This document shows, piece after piece, positions 7,531 to 17,149 of a stretch of 41,546 nucleotides of DNA. Source of the DNA: CAKOSP01 sp964371745 (GTDB lineage Bacteria; Bacillota_I; Bacilli_A; RF39; UBA660); assembly GCA_964371745.1 (NCBI GenBank), contig CAYJNS010000002.1, positions 1-41,546 of the forward strand, read 5' to 3'. The notes below the pieces were generated by a model. That model worked only from the letters and a program-made list of their open reading frames with translations. It searched no databases and was not told where the DNA came from. Made by a program: the position numbers and the translations under genes. Each line of letters begins with the position of its first letter. The first letter of the stretch is position 1.

Positions 7531-9105
7531 ATGACTGAAGAAAGCTTAAAAAACTTTAAGAAAAAACAAATAACTAAATTATCAATATTAATAGTATCAA
7601 TAATAACGTTAGTTACAAGTATAACGTATGCATTCTTTGCTGCAGGAATAGGTGGAGCAGCATCAACTGATATAGATGCAACAAGTGAAGTATCTGAAAA
7701 TTCTTCATTTATACCAGGAGAGCCAATTAATATACATGCAACTCTTGCTAACTTTGGTGAGAATATGGGCTCATTATCAGGTGAAACAACATCATCAGCA
7801 AAACTAATAGCATCTTCTTCAGTAGGTTCAGCATCACTTGATTATCAAGTATACTTTAAAATAGATACAAATGATTTTGAATATACAGTAGACTCGAACA
7901 CTCCAGAAATGATTATAACAGTAACAGATCCAGAAGGAAATGAACTAACAGCAATAGATGGATTAACCCCAGTAACAGTAACTGATGCACTTACAAGTGA
8001 AACAATAAAAGGATTTGATGTAACAACATATACAGGTTTAATAAAAATAGCAGAAGATTATAATATATCAACAACATCATCAACAGATGGTACTCAGCAA
8101 GACTGGAAAGTAAAATTAACATTTGTAAATTTAGATACACTTCAAACAGCAAATGAAGGTAAAACTTTTAGTGGGCAACTACTATTACAGACTGATAAGA
8201 TGTATTATCTTTATGATAAAATTTTACAAGATAATGGTGGAGCAACTGTAATAGAAGCAAATCCCACACCAAATTTTGCTACATATATAACAACAAATGA
8301 TGGTATGTTTGCAGCTCAAGATGATTATGGAACAAGTTACTACTATAGAGGAGCAATAGATAATAACTGGGTATACTGGGGAGGATTTTACTGGCGAATA
8401 ATAAGAATTAATGGTGATAATACTGTAAGAATGATATATTCAGGAACTACAAAACCGACAAATGCAACAAAAGTAGTAATGACTGGAACTGGCACACAAA
8501 TTGGAACTTCTGCATACAATGAGGAATATAAAAGTACAATTGCTTTTGGTTATACATATAATGCAACAAATACAAATAGTACAATTAAAAATATTGTAGA
8601 TACATGGTATGAATCAAATATTTTAAATAAAGGCTATAGTTCAAATGTAGCAGATGCAATATATTGTAATGATAAATCTGTTTCAAACATAAATGGATCG
8701 TATACATATTATGGAGCGAATCAAAGACTAGATGTAAATAAAAATCCAATATTAACATGTCCCAAAAAATCAGATTCATATACAGTTGACGATGAAGAAA
8801 AAGGAAATGGTATTTTAATATATCCAATAGGATTAATAACTGCGGATGAAATATTTTTTGCTGGAAATACAAATAATACGAACAATAATAAATATTATTT
8901 ACATACAAATAAATCTCTGTGGACGTTAACACCTTCGTATTTTTCTACTTATTCTAGGATGTTTGCTGTTTCAACCGGTGTTCAACTAAGTGCATCTAAT
9001 GCAACTAATAACCAATTAAGTGTTCGTCCTGTACTATCCCTAAAATCAGACGTCCTATTTAAGGGTTCTGGAACATGGGACGATCCATACACTAAATATG
9101 AATAA
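7531..9105 (+). CDS. Secreted modular surface protein 1
   Basis: 524-residue exported protein. A basic N-terminus (NFKKKQ) and membrane segment (about 17-35) end in TYAFF, similar to SipW-dependent TasA/camelysin-type signal peptides. Residues 33-223 form a conserved module nearly identical to the one at 24106. The C-terminal half is a different module: SYYYRG, WRIIRINGDNTVRMIY, then near the end VRPVLSLKSDV and GSGTWDDPYT. This ending is shared as a pattern with surface proteins 2 and 3 and is common in gut Firmicutes surface proteins. There is no LPXTG or lipobox. It stands between clpP and the TGS-kinase gene with only 29 bases and no terminator after it, so read-through is possible. Adhesin or display role is inference. 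Confidence 0.75.
   Translation: MTEESLKNFKKKQITKLSILIVSIITLVTSITYAFFAAGIGGAASTDIDATSEVSENSSFIPGEPINIHATLANFGENMGSLSGETTSSAKLIASSSVGSASLDYQVYFKIDTNDFEYTVDSNTPEMIITVTDPEGNELTAIDGLTPVTVTDALTSETIKGFDVTTYTGLIKIAEDYNISTTSSTDGTQQDWKVKLTFVNLDTLQTANEGKTFSGQLLLQTDKMYYLYDKILQDNGGATVIEANPTPNFATYITTNDGMFAAQDDYGTSYYYRGAIDNNWVYWGGFYWRIIRINGDNTVRMIYSGTTKPTNATKVVMTGTGTQIGTSAYNEEYKSTIAFGYTYNATNTNSTIKNIVDTWYESNILNKGYSSNVADAIYCNDKSVSNINGSYTYYGANQRLDVNKNPILTCPKKSDSYTVDDEEKGNGILIYPIGLITADEIFFAGNTNNTNNNKYYLHTNKSLWTLTPSYFSTYSRMFAVSTGVQLSASNATNNQLSVRPVLSLKSDVLFKGSGTWDDPYTKYE
7627..8199 (+). repeat. 573-base direct repeat, copy 1
   Basis: Encodes 191 residues of surface protein 1 that match 24106-24678 with three amino-acid changes (K/S, Y/F, K/T), while silent base differences are scattered through it. 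It is a coding repeat with no ends typical of an insertion sequence. Confidence 0.9.
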
Positions 9106-9134
9106 TTAATTAACAAATAAAAAAGAGGTTGAAT

Positions 9135-10775
9135 ATGAATATTGAAATAAAATATAATGATGAAATTAAAAGTGTAGAAAAAGGCATGACTTACTATGAG
9201 GTTAGTAAGTTATTTGGCATGGAAAAAAGTGCTTTAGCAGTTTCTATAAATAATCAAGTTGAGTCTCTTCATGAAGTAGTAAATAAGTCTTGCGAAATAA
9301 GTTTTATAACTAATAAAGAAGATGATGGTTCTAATATATATAAATCTGGTTTAAAGTTTTTATTTGAAGTTGCTTTAAAAACAGTATTTAAAGGTTCTAA
9401 AGTATACTATGAACATAGTGTACCACAAGGAATGCTTGCTACTGTTAGTGAAACTAAAATGTTTACTCAAGAAGATTTATTTACTATAAGAGCTGAGATG
9501 AAAAGATTAGTTGAAGAAGATTTAGTAATTAAGAAACTTAATATAAGAAAAAAAGAAGCTTTAGAGTTTTATAATAAAATGAAAGCTTTTGAAAAGGCTG
9601 ATAATCTAATAAGTGTTATAGATAGTTTAGTAACTATTTATGAGCTTAAAGGTTTTTATAATTATTTTTATACTGAAATGCCATACTCGTTAGGACCTAT
9701 AAATGAATATGAACTTGTATATTTAGGGAATAATAAAATAATATTTTTATTTCCATCTAAGAAAACTAAGTTTAAAGTTCCTGAATATGTTCATTACGGT
9801 AATATAATAAGTGCTTTTGAAAGTAATAAAAAATGGTTACAAAAGCAAAATATGGCATATATAAATTCTATTAATACATGTGTTAGTAATGGTAAGATAA
9901 AAGACTTTATTAGGGCTAATGAAATAAAACTTGAACTTAATATAGCGATGGTTGCTAAAAATATTGTTGATAAAGGACATATTAAGTTTGTCTTAGTTGC
10001 AGGGCCTTCTTCAAGTGGTAAAACAACAACAACTAAAAGGCTTGCTGACTGTTTAGAGGCTATGGGTTATAATGCGATAAAAATATCAAGTGATGATTAT
10101 TTTGTTGATAGAGAAGATACACCTAAAGATGAGAATGGAGAACTAGATTTTGAATCGCTTAATGCAATAGATTTAAAATATTTTAATAGTGATTTAAAAA
10201 AATTACTTAATGGTGAAGTAATAAATATGCCTACTTATAATTTTGTTTTAGGTAAAAAAGAAATGAGTAATAAATCTACTGTTTTAAAAGACAATAGTAT
10301 TATCTTAATTGAAGGATTACATTCATTAAATGATATGTTATTGCCTGAAATAGATGCGGATATTAAGTATAAAATATATTTAAGTCCATTTATAGCAATG
10401 AATATAGATAGACATAATTATGTATCTACTATAGATTTAAGACTTATCAGAAGAATAGTTAGAGATAATAGATCTCGAGGTTATGGTATAGCAACAACTA
10501 TCCAGCAGTGGAACTTGGTTAGAGGCGGAGAAGAAAAACATATCTTCCCTTATACTCATCAAGCAGACACTATAATTAATACATCTATTGCTTATGAAAT
10601 TGGTGTATTAAAAGTATTTATTGAGCCTTTACTTTTATCAGTAGGAATTAACTCTAAATACTATCCAGAAGCACAAAGATTAATAAGATTTTTAAAACAA
10701 TTTTTCCCTATACCTGGGGAGTATATACCGCATAATTCAATACTTAGGGAATTTATAGGAGGAAGTTATGATTAA
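9135..10775 (+). CDS. TGS-domain uridine kinase family protein
   Basis: 546-residue nucleoside-kinase-like protein. The N-terminus is a TGS domain (about 1-60), then a region like the second additional domain of threonyl-tRNA synthetase (about 60-230), then a P-loop uridine kinase/phosphoribulokinase domain (about 275-500). Seen are Walker A GPSSSGKTTTTKRL (about 291-304), SSDDYFVDRED, MPTYNF, LIEGLH and RRIVRDNRSRGY. This domain order is known in Firmicutes and Thermotoga; the substrate is not established, and uridine/cytidine phosphorylation is inferred from the kinase domain. The ATG at 9135 is chosen over a TTG at 9129 because AGAGG at 9124-9128 would touch the latter. It overlaps gap by 8 bases. 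Confidence 0.88.
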   Translation: MNIEIKYNDEIKSVEKGMTYYEVSKLFGMEKSALAVSINNQVESLHEVVNKSCEISFITNKEDDGSNIYKSGLKFLFEVALKTVFKGSKVYYEHSVPQGMLATVSETKMFTQEDLFTIRAEMKRLVEEDLVIKKLNIRKKEALEFYNKMKAFEKADNLISVIDSLVTIYELKGFYNYFYTEMPYSLGPINEYELVYLGNNKIIFLFPSKKTKFKVPEYVHYGNIISAFESNKKWLQKQNMAYINSINTCVSNGKIKDFIRANEIKLELNIAMVAKNIVDKGHIKFVLVAGPSSSGKTTTTKRLADCLEAMGYNAIKISSDDYFVDREDTPKDENGELDFESLNAIDLKYFNSDLKKLLNGEVINMPTYNFVLGKKEMSNKSTVLKDNSIILIEGLHSLNDMLLPEIDADIKYKIYLSPFIAMNIDRHNYVSTIDLRLIRRIVRDNRSRGYGIATTIQQWNLVRGGEEKHIFPYTHQADTIINTSIAYEIGVLKVFIEPLLLSVGINSKYYPEAQRLIRFLKQFFPIPGEYIPHNSILREFIGGSYD

Positions 10776-11775
10776 AGTAGCAATTAATGGTTTTGGTAGA
10801 ATAGGTAGACTTGCTTTTAGAGAAATGATTACCCAGTCAGGTTTTGATGTTGTTGCTATTAACTCTATTGGGACAGCTGAAGAATTTGCTTATCTTTTAA
10901 AATATGATACGTCACAAGGATCTTTTCATGAAGATGATATATCTTTTGATGAAGAGAATATTATTATCAAAGGTGTAAAAAAAATAAAAGTTTATTCTAT
11001 TTTAAAGCCAGAAGAGTTACCTTGGAAAGATTTAGGTGTTGATTTAGTTTTAGAATGTAGTGGTGTTTTTACTAAAAAGGAAGACTTAGAAAAGCATATT
11101 ACGGCAGGTGCTAAAAAGGTTGTTTTATCAGCTCCAGCAAAAGATAATGTTAAAACTATTGTTTATAACGTAAATGATAATACATTAACTAGTAATGATA
11201 ATGTAATAAGCGCAGCTAGCTGTACTACTAACTGTCTAGCTCCTGTTCTTAAAATATTAAATGACTATATAGGTATAGAAAAAGGTTTAATGACTACAGT
11301 GCATGCTTATACTGGAGATCAATTAACTCTTGATGGGTCTCATAAAAAAGGTATAAAAGCAAGAAGGGGCAGAGCCGCTGCAACTAATATAGTACCAGCA
11401 TCTACTGGAGCAGCTAAAGCAATAGGTCTTGTTATACCGGATTTATTAGGTAAAATGGATGGTACTAGTTTAAGAGTTCCAGTTCCAGTAGGGTCTATAG
11501 TTGATTTAACAGTGGAGCTTAAAAGAAATACTAGTGTTGAAGAAATAAATAAATTATTTTTAGATCATCAAAATGAAACAATAAAGTTTACTATGGAACC
11601 TATTGTATCAAGTGATGTAGTTGGTAAAAAGTATGGTTCTGTTGTAGATGGTTTATCAACATTTATTTTAGAAGTTAATGGAAAACAGTTAATAAAAATT
11701 TTGGCATGGTACGATAATGAAACAGGTTATACTGCTCAAATGATTAGAACAGCTAAAAAGTTAATGGAAGTGTAG
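10768..11775 (+). CDS. gap: Glyceraldehyde-3-phosphate dehydrogenase
   Basis: Glycolytic enzyme that oxidises glyceraldehyde-3-phosphate to 1,3-bisphosphoglycerate with NAD, in the cytoplasm. The 335-residue product has the Rossmann motif INGFGRIGRLAFRE, the catalytic cysteine in SAASCTTNCLAP (about residue 151), the catalytic histidine in TTVHAYTGDQ, and WYDNETGYT at the C-terminus. The strong ribosome binding site AGGAGG lies inside the end of the preceding gene, which overlaps by 8 bases, so expression is probably coupled. Length and motifs are ordinary. No pgk or other glycolysis gene follows in the window, so it is outside the usual gap-pgk-tpi cluster. Confidence 0.98.
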   Translation: MIKVAINGFGRIGRLAFREMITQSGFDVVAINSIGTAEEFAYLLKYDTSQGSFHEDDISFDEENIIIKGVKKIKVYSILKPEELPWKDLGVDLVLECSGVFTKKEDLEKHITAGAKKVVLSAPAKDNVKTIVYNVNDNTLTSNDNVISAASCTTNCLAPVLKILNDYIGIEKGLMTTVHAYTGDQLTLDGSHKKGIKARRGRAAATNIVPASTGAAKAIGLVIPDLLGKMDGTSLRVPVPVGSIVDLTVELKRNTSVEEINKLFLDHQNETIKFTMEPIVSSDVVGKKYGSVVDGLSTFILEVNGKQLIKILAWYDNETGYTAQMIRTAKKLMEV

Positions 11776-12446
11776 TGGTGAGTAAAAATATAGCTATAAG
11801 CGTTTTAGCGCTTTTACTTCTTAGTGCAGCTGGTTTTATGCTTTATGATAAAGTAATAAATCCAAAAGAAGAAATAGAAATTAAAGTAGAAGAAAAAGAA
11901 GTAGTAAAAGAGTTAAGTGCTGATGAAAAGTATAAAGAATATGTAGAAAATTTGAATAACAGGCCAATTCTCGATTATAGTACATTTGCAAGTTATAATA
12001 ATAGTATTTATTTTATTGCATTATTGAATGAAAATAAAAATGTTGATATTTATCTTCACGATATTGAAAGAATCACTTTTAATAACGAAGAGGATAAAAT
12101 ACTATTTAATAACCTTAATAATCAAAGAGTTGAACTTTTCGAAGGTGAAAATACTAATGTTTATCAAACAAATATTGGGTCAGTAAGTTCAATTCATAGT
12201 TTTTTATTTAATCAAGATGGAACAAATATATTATTCTTTTTGATGGAAAATGGGGATGTTTATTATTTTGCAAACACATATGATTTAGGAAGCGAATCGG
12301 TTTTTACATCATCAAATGAATTAAATATTGAGAAAAGTGAAAAATTGAAAAATATTGTTTCTTTTATGGAATATGGAACAAATTATGGAGCTGTAGTTGC
12401 AATTGATATTGAAGGAAATGCTATTGAATTTGATGAAACGTATTAA
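11775..12446 (+). CDS. Membrane-anchored protein of unknown function
   Basis: Not recognised. 223 residues with one N-terminal hydrophobic helix (about 6-24), a charged linker rich in E and K (about 30-57), and an extracellular domain of short strands (SIYFIALLNENKNVDIYL, TNILFFLMENGDVYYF, GAVVAIDIEGNAIEF) that read like propeller blades, which is inference. GTG start at 11775 overlaps the gap stop by one base; a second GTG at 11778 is equally possible. GGAAG at 11766-11770 serves either. Architecture resembles the unknown at 3340 without clear sequence identity. It is the last gene before a terminator. Confidence 0.65.
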   Translation: MVSKNIAISVLALLLLSAAGFMLYDKVINPKEEIEIKVEEKEVVKELSADEKYKEYVENLNNRPILDYSTFASYNNSIYFIALLNENKNVDIYLHDIERITFNNEEDKILFNNLNNQRVELFEGENTNVYQTNIGSVSSIHSFLFNQDGTNILFFLMENGDVYYFANTYDLGSESVFTSSNELNIEKSEKLKNIVSFMEYGTNYGAVVAIDIEGNAIEFDETY

Positions 12447-12448
12447 TT

Positions 12449-12472
12449 AAGTCATGAATAATGGCTTTTTTT
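12449..12472 (+). terminator. Intrinsic terminator before secA
   Basis: Seven-base stem AAGTCAT/ATGGCTT with one G-U pair, five-base loop GAATA, then a T run. Confidence 0.75.
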
Positions 12473-12503
12473 ATGAAAATTAAGTGATATAAGTTACTTT
12501 TTC

Positions 12504-12532
12504 TTTTATATAAGAGCTATATTTGTTATAAT
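12504..12532 (+). promoter_or_regulatory. Promoter of secA (extended -10)
   Basis: TATAAT at 12527-12532 with TG at 12524-12525; the -35 position (TTTTAT, 12504-12509) is weak. Ribosome binding site AGAGGTG begins at 12538, only five bases after the -10. Confidence 0.6.
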
Positions 12533-12551
12533 AATTAAGAGGTGTAAATAT

Positions 12552-15044
12552 ATGAAATTTTTAAAAAAATTATTTGATATGGAATATAAAGAATTAAAAA
12601 GATTTAAAGCAATTGCGGATGAAATTGATGCGTTAGATGAGGAAATGCAAAAATTGAAAGATGCTGACTTTAAAAAAGAAACTGAAAAGTTAAAAAAGGA
12701 ATTAGAAAAAGATGACGTAACAGTAGATGATATCATTGTTCGTGCTTTTGCTCTTGCTCGTGAAGCTGCATCTAGAACTATTGGTGAAAAACCTTATTAT
12801 GTTCAAATGCTTGGTGGTATAGCAATCCATTTTGGTAATATTGCAGAAATGAAAACTGGAGAAGGCAAAACATTAACAACAACGCTGCCAGCTTATTTAA
12901 ATGCTTTAAGTGGAAAAGGTGTACATGTTGTTACTACTAATGAATACTTATCCCAAAGAAATGCAGAGTGGATGAGACCTGTTTATGATCTTTTAGGAAT
13001 TACTGTTGGAATAAACTTAAGAGAGCTTACTCCGAAAGAAAAGCAAGAAGCATATAATTGTGATATAACATACTCTACTAATAATGAAATAGGATTCGAT
13101 TATTTAAGAGATAATATGGTGGTTAGAAAAGATGATAGGACTCAAAGACCATTTAACTTTTGTATAATAGATGAAATAGATTCTATTTTAATAGATGAGG
13201 CAAGAACGCCTCTTATTATAAGTGGTGGTAGAGTAAATGTAAGTAATTTATATTTAGATGCCGATAGAGTAGCTAAATCACTTAAAAATGAAATAGATTA
13301 TACAATAGATGAGAAAACCAGAAATGTATCGTTAACTGAAGATGGAAGTAAAGCTGTTGAAAGAATAACTAAGTTAGATAATTTATACTCTTTAGATAAT
13401 ACAGCTTTTGTACACCGGTTAAATCAATCATTAAAAGCTAATTTTGGATTTAAAGCAGATGTTGATTATGTTATTGAAAATGATAAAATAATAATTGTTG
13501 ATAAGTTTACGGGAAGATTAATGCATGGAAGACAGTTTAGTGAGGGCTTGCATCAAGCAATTGAAGCTAAAGAAGGTTTAGAAATTAATACTGAAACTAA
13601 GACTATGGCAACTATTACATTTCAAAATTTATTTAGAATGTATAATAAACTATCTGGTATGACTGGTACTGCAAAAACTGAAGAAGAAGAGTTTAGAAAT
13701 GTATATAATATGTATGTTATCCAGATACCTACTAATAAACCTGTTGTTAGGGAAGATTTAACTGATTTAGTATATTCCTCTATTAAGGGTAAGAATATGG
13801 CTATTGTTAAATTTATTAAAATGATTCATGAAAAAGGTCAACCAATACTTATTGGAACAATATCAGTTGAAGCTAACGAAGAACTTAGTTTAGTTCTTAA
13901 AAAAGAAGGATTAAAACATGAAATATTAAATGCTAAGAATCATGAAAGAGAAGCGGAAATAATTGCAAACGCTGGTAAAGTTGGTGCAATTACTCTTGCT
14001 ACTAACATGGCAGGTCGTGGAACAGATATAAAGCTTGGAGAAGGCGTAATAGAGCTAGGTGGATTATGTGTAATAGGAACTGAAAGACATGAATCTCGTA
14101 GAATAGATAATCAGCTTAGAGGTCGCGCAGGTCGTCAAGGTGATGCTGGAATGAGTCAATTTTTTGTATCTTTTGAAGATGATTTAATGAGAAGATTTGG
14201 TACAGATAGAATTAAAAATTTACTTATTTCATTAGGTATAAAAGATGATCAATCAATACGTAGTAAAACATTTACTAGAAGTATTGAAACTGCACAAAAA
14301 AAAGTTGAAGGAAATAACTTTGATTATCGTAAAAGTTTACTTGATTATGATAATGTATTAAATGAACAAAGAGAAATTATTTATGATAGACGTAATGAAA
14401 TTTTGGAAGAAGAATCTATTCATGAAAGTATTTTAGAACTATTTAAAGAAAATATTGAAAGTTTAATAGCAAATCATATTGAACCGGAGGGATATTTAAC
14501 TGAGGAAGATAAGCTTGAAATAACTGAGTATGTTAACACTAATTATTTAAAATCTACTAAATTGAAAGCTGAAAAGTTACTTGATTTAAAAGATGAAGAA
14601 ATAATTGAAAAAATCACTAAATTAATCATAAAAGATTATGAAACTAAAATGAAAGATATTGAGCATAAAGATGAATTTGAAAAAGCTATATCTCTTAGAA
14701 TAATTGATTCTAACTGGGTAAATCATATGAGTGCAATGGATCATTTAAAAGAGGGTATTGGTTTTAGAAGTTATGGTCAAGCTAATCCTATTCAAGTATA
14801 TACTGCTGAAGGTTTTGAACTATTTGAAAGTTATTTAGAAAAAGTAAATAGTGAAACTACTGTATTTTTACTTAAAGCTGAAGTAAGACAAAATATTGAA
14901 AGAAAACAAACTCTTAATGGTACAGAAAATTCAGGAAAAGAAAAAGCAAAAAACACACCTAAAAGAGCACCTAAGAAAATAGGTAGAAATGAGCCATGTC
15001 CTTGTGGATCGGGTAAAAAATATAAATCTTGTCATGGTAAGTAG
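12552..15044 (+). CDS. secA: Preprotein translocase ATPase SecA
   Basis: Motor of the Sec export system, acting at SecYEG on the inner face of the membrane. The 830-residue product shows Walker A MKTGEGKTLTT (from about residue 100), the DEAD-like IIDEIDSILIDEARTPLIISG, ATNMAGRGTDI, and QLRGRAGRQGD. It ends in the zinc-binding C-terminal motif with CPCGSGKKYKSCHG, used to bind SecB or lipids in other bacteria. AGAGGTG ribosome binding site. SecG is encoded at 23069. In many Firmicutes prfB follows secA directly; here an aminopeptidase and four kinase-fold genes lie between. Confidence 0.98.
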   Translation: MKFLKKLFDMEYKELKRFKAIADEIDALDEEMQKLKDADFKKETEKLKKELEKDDVTVDDIIVRAFALAREAASRTIGEKPYYVQMLGGIAIHFGNIAEMKTGEGKTLTTTLPAYLNALSGKGVHVVTTNEYLSQRNAEWMRPVYDLLGITVGINLRELTPKEKQEAYNCDITYSTNNEIGFDYLRDNMVVRKDDRTQRPFNFCIIDEIDSILIDEARTPLIISGGRVNVSNLYLDADRVAKSLKNEIDYTIDEKTRNVSLTEDGSKAVERITKLDNLYSLDNTAFVHRLNQSLKANFGFKADVDYVIENDKIIIVDKFTGRLMHGRQFSEGLHQAIEAKEGLEINTETKTMATITFQNLFRMYNKLSGMTGTAKTEEEEFRNVYNMYVIQIPTNKPVVREDLTDLVYSSIKGKNMAIVKFIKMIHEKGQPILIGTISVEANEELSLVLKKEGLKHEILNAKNHEREAEIIANAGKVGAITLATNMAGRGTDIKLGEGVIELGGLCVIGTERHESRRIDNQLRGRAGRQGDAGMSQFFVSFEDDLMRRFGTDRIKNLLISLGIKDDQSIRSKTFTRSIETAQKKVEGNNFDYRKSLLDYDNVLNEQREIIYDRRNEILEEESIHESILELFKENIESLIANHIEPEGYLTEEDKLEITEYVNTNYLKSTKLKAEKLLDLKDEEIIEKITKLIIKDYETKMKDIEHKDEFEKAISLRIIDSNWVNHMSAMDHLKEGIGFRSYGQANPIQVYTAEGFELFESYLEKVNSETTVFLLKAEVRQNIERKQTLNGTENSGKEKAKNTPKRAPKKIGRNEPCPCGSGKKYKSCHGK

Positions 15045-15077
15045 TATATATATTAAATAAAAGAGGAAACTAATAAT

Positions 15078-16313
15078 ATGAATGAAAAATATAAAAGATA
15101 TGCAAAGGTTTTGTTAAATAATTGTTTAAAAGTAGAAAAAGAAAACCCCCTTATAATAAAAGGTGGATTTGAAAACTATGATTTTATAAGAATATTGGTT
15201 GAAGAAGCAACTAGTATTGGTATTAGTGATATATATTTAAATGTTCAAGACGCTTATATAAAAAAATATATGCTTAAAAATATAGATGTTAATTTATTAA
15301 AAGAACATCCATATTTTAATCGTAAAATAGATGATGAATATGCTAAAAAAGGAGCTAACTTTTTATTTTTAGATAGTGTGCACCCTGATTTAATGAGTGA
15401 TGTAGATCCAAAAATATTAAGTGAAATAAGAACAAATATGCTAAATACTAGCCAATATTATAGAAAATTAAGGGATGCTAATAAACTTTCTTGGTTAATT
15501 GCTCCTGTTGCCAATATTTCTTGGGCAAAAAAGCTTTTCCCGAATGAAAAAGATCCTTTAGGAAAGTTATGGGATACTTTATTTGAAATAATGAAAATAA
15601 ATTATGATGATTATGATAAACAAATAACTGATATGTTTAAATTTAGAAAAGAAGCAGAAAATATACTAACTAATTTAAATTTAAAAGAACTACATTTTAA
15701 AAATAGTTTAGGTACTGATTTAAGAGTCGGTTTAATTAAAAATTCACTATGGAAAACAGGTGAATCAATAATAAATAATAGTAAAGTTATATCATGTAAT
15801 TTTCCATCTTTTGAAGTTTTTACTGCTCCTCATAAATATAAAACAAATGGTGTGGTGTATGCATCTATGCCTTTGGAGGCTCAAGGTGTAGTAATTGAAG
15901 GTATTAAAATGGAAATAGTTAATGGTGAAATTGTATCTGTAACTAGTAAAACTAATGAAAAGGTAATAAATAATTTAGTTTATGGAGAAAAAAATGCTAA
16001 TTATTTAGGTGAAATAGCACTTGTTTCATATGATTCTCCAATTAGAAATACTGGGATATTATTTTATTCAACACTACTTGATGAAAACGCTAGTTGCCAT
16101 ATTGCATTTGGTGATAGTTTTGAAGAATGTATTAAAGATGCATCAAATTTGACTGATGAAGAAAAAGAAAAAATAGGTTTAAATGTTTGTAAGGAACATA
16201 TTGATTTTATGTTTGGTACTGAAGATATGACTATTACAGGTGTCACTTTTGATAATAATGAAATTGAAATATTTAAAAATGGTAATTATAGTAAAAATTT
16301 AAGTAAAGAGTAA
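15078..16313 (+). CDS. M29 family aminopeptidase
   Basis: Metal-dependent aminopeptidase of the thermophilic AmpS/PepS/aminopeptidase T family (M29), cytoplasmic, removing N-terminal residues from peptides. The 411-residue length is normal. Typical segments are the N-terminal RYAKVLLNNCLKVEKENPL, the conserved FPSFEVFTAPHK, GYxxLGEIALV-like NYLGEIALVSYDSPI, LDENASCHIAFG, and C-terminal HIDFMFGTEDMTITG, which carry the expected glutamate, histidine and aspartate metal ligands. Ribosome binding site GAGGA near 15063. It is separated from secA by 33 bases with no terminator and may be co-transcribed with it. Confidence 0.93.
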   Translation: MNEKYKRYAKVLLNNCLKVEKENPLIIKGGFENYDFIRILVEEATSIGISDIYLNVQDAYIKKYMLKNIDVNLLKEHPYFNRKIDDEYAKKGANFLFLDSVHPDLMSDVDPKILSEIRTNMLNTSQYYRKLRDANKLSWLIAPVANISWAKKLFPNEKDPLGKLWDTLFEIMKINYDDYDKQITDMFKFRKEAENILTNLNLKELHFKNSLGTDLRVGLIKNSLWKTGESIINNSKVISCNFPSFEVFTAPHKYKTNGVVYASMPLEAQGVVIEGIKMEIVNGEIVSVTSKTNEKVINNLVYGEKNANYLGEIALVSYDSPIRNTGILFYSTLLDENASCHIAFGDSFEECIKDASNLTDEEKEKIGLNVCKEHIDFMFGTEDMTITGVTFDNNEIEIFKNGNYSKNLSKE

Positions 16314-16329
16314 TATCTTTACTTTTTTT
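16301..16329 (+). terminator. Intrinsic terminator after the M29 aminopeptidase
   Basis: Nine-base perfect stem AAGTAAAGA/TCTTTACTT, six-base loop that holds the stop codon, T run. Confidence 0.85.
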
Positions 16330-16369
16330 GTAAAAAGTGGTAGTATATACACCATGTAAAGGGGTTTAT

Positions 16370-17149
16370 ATGAAAAAAAATGTTGAAATATTTGAGGAAG
16401 TTCCTCAAGATTATTATTCGAAAAAGTTAAATAAAAATAAAGGTATATATGCTAATTGTTATTATTTAGAAAATTCTAATTTAGTTTATAAAGAATATAA
16501 TGACGGTAATAATTATATGTATATTGAAAATATATTACCACTCATAGGTTTTGTTATGGAAGGATACACATTTGTTAATAAATTTGTTGGTATAACTTTT
16601 GATAATGAAATTAATATAAAAGGACATTTATTAGATTATATAAAAGGTTTAGCTATCAATGATTGTTATGAAGATATTACCTTTAATGATTTTATTAAAG
16701 TGTTAGAAAATTTAGAAGAAAATATAGCAAATTTAAGTAAAGAGAAAGTAGTTGCTAAAGATATTCATGGAAATAATTTAATTTATAATGAAGGTAAATT
16801 AATATCAATTGATACAGATGAATTTTTTAAAGTGGATTATGAAAATTTTATAAGTGATAAAAAAGGTATTGATTTAGTTTTATATCAAAATTATCGTGAA
16901 TATAATCAATGGTTAATTGATATGTTGTTTCCACCAGCTACTTTAAAACACACATTTGCTAATTTAAATAATAAAGATTATAATAGGTATCTTCAAATGG
17001 CTATTAAAGAAGGAGTAATAAAACCTTCTGCATTACTTGAAATATTTAAAACATATTTTGAAAGTATGTATGGCTATGAAATAGATACTCTAAATAACTT
17101 TGAAACTATGGGGTTATATTATGCAAAAAAACATAAATGGTATAGTTAA
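16370..17149 (+). CDS. Protein-kinase-fold protein A (first of four tandem paralogues)
   Basis: 259-residue cytosolic protein with the minimal features of the protein kinase/aminoglycoside phosphotransferase fold. A glycine-poor nucleotide loop (GIYANCYYL) is followed by a candidate ATP lysine in LVYKEY (about 41). The catalytic loop is KDIHGNN (D131, N136) and the metal-binding triad SIDTD (D148 or D150) takes the DFG position. The C-terminal part ends in SALLEIFKTYFESMYGYEIDTLNNF, shared with genes B and C. Start ATG 16370 after AAAGGGG at 16358-16364. Phosphotransfer activity and substrate are unknown. First gene after a terminator; the next three genes overlap or nearly touch, so they form one operon running into prfB. 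Confidence 0.65.
   Translation: MKKNVEIFEEVPQDYYSKKLNKNKGIYANCYYLENSNLVYKEYNDGNNYMYIENILPLIGFVMEGYTFVNKFVGITFDNEINIKGHLLDYIKGLAINDCYEDITFNDFIKVLENLEENIANLSKEKVVAKDIHGNNLIYNEGKLISIDTDEFFKVDYENFISDKKGIDLVLYQNYREYNQWLIDMLFPPATLKHTFANLNNKDYNRYLQMAIKEGVIKPSALLEIFKTYFESMYGYEIDTLNNFETMGLYYAKKHKWYS

Noticed and set aside
8585..8932. Open frame on the reverse strand within surface protein 1
   Set aside because: Tyrosine/leucine-rich shadow of the coding strand; no similarity and no start signal.
8901..9105. 3' ends of surface proteins 1 and 2 as further DGR variable regions
   Set aside because: They share the RPVxSxK protein motif, but there is no marked base-composition shift and no common DNA-level mutagenesis-homing sequence with each other or with surface protein 3.
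12506..12736. Reverse open frame across the secA promoter and 5' end
   Set aside because: Serine/phenylalanine/asparagine-rich shadow of the secA coiled N-terminus.
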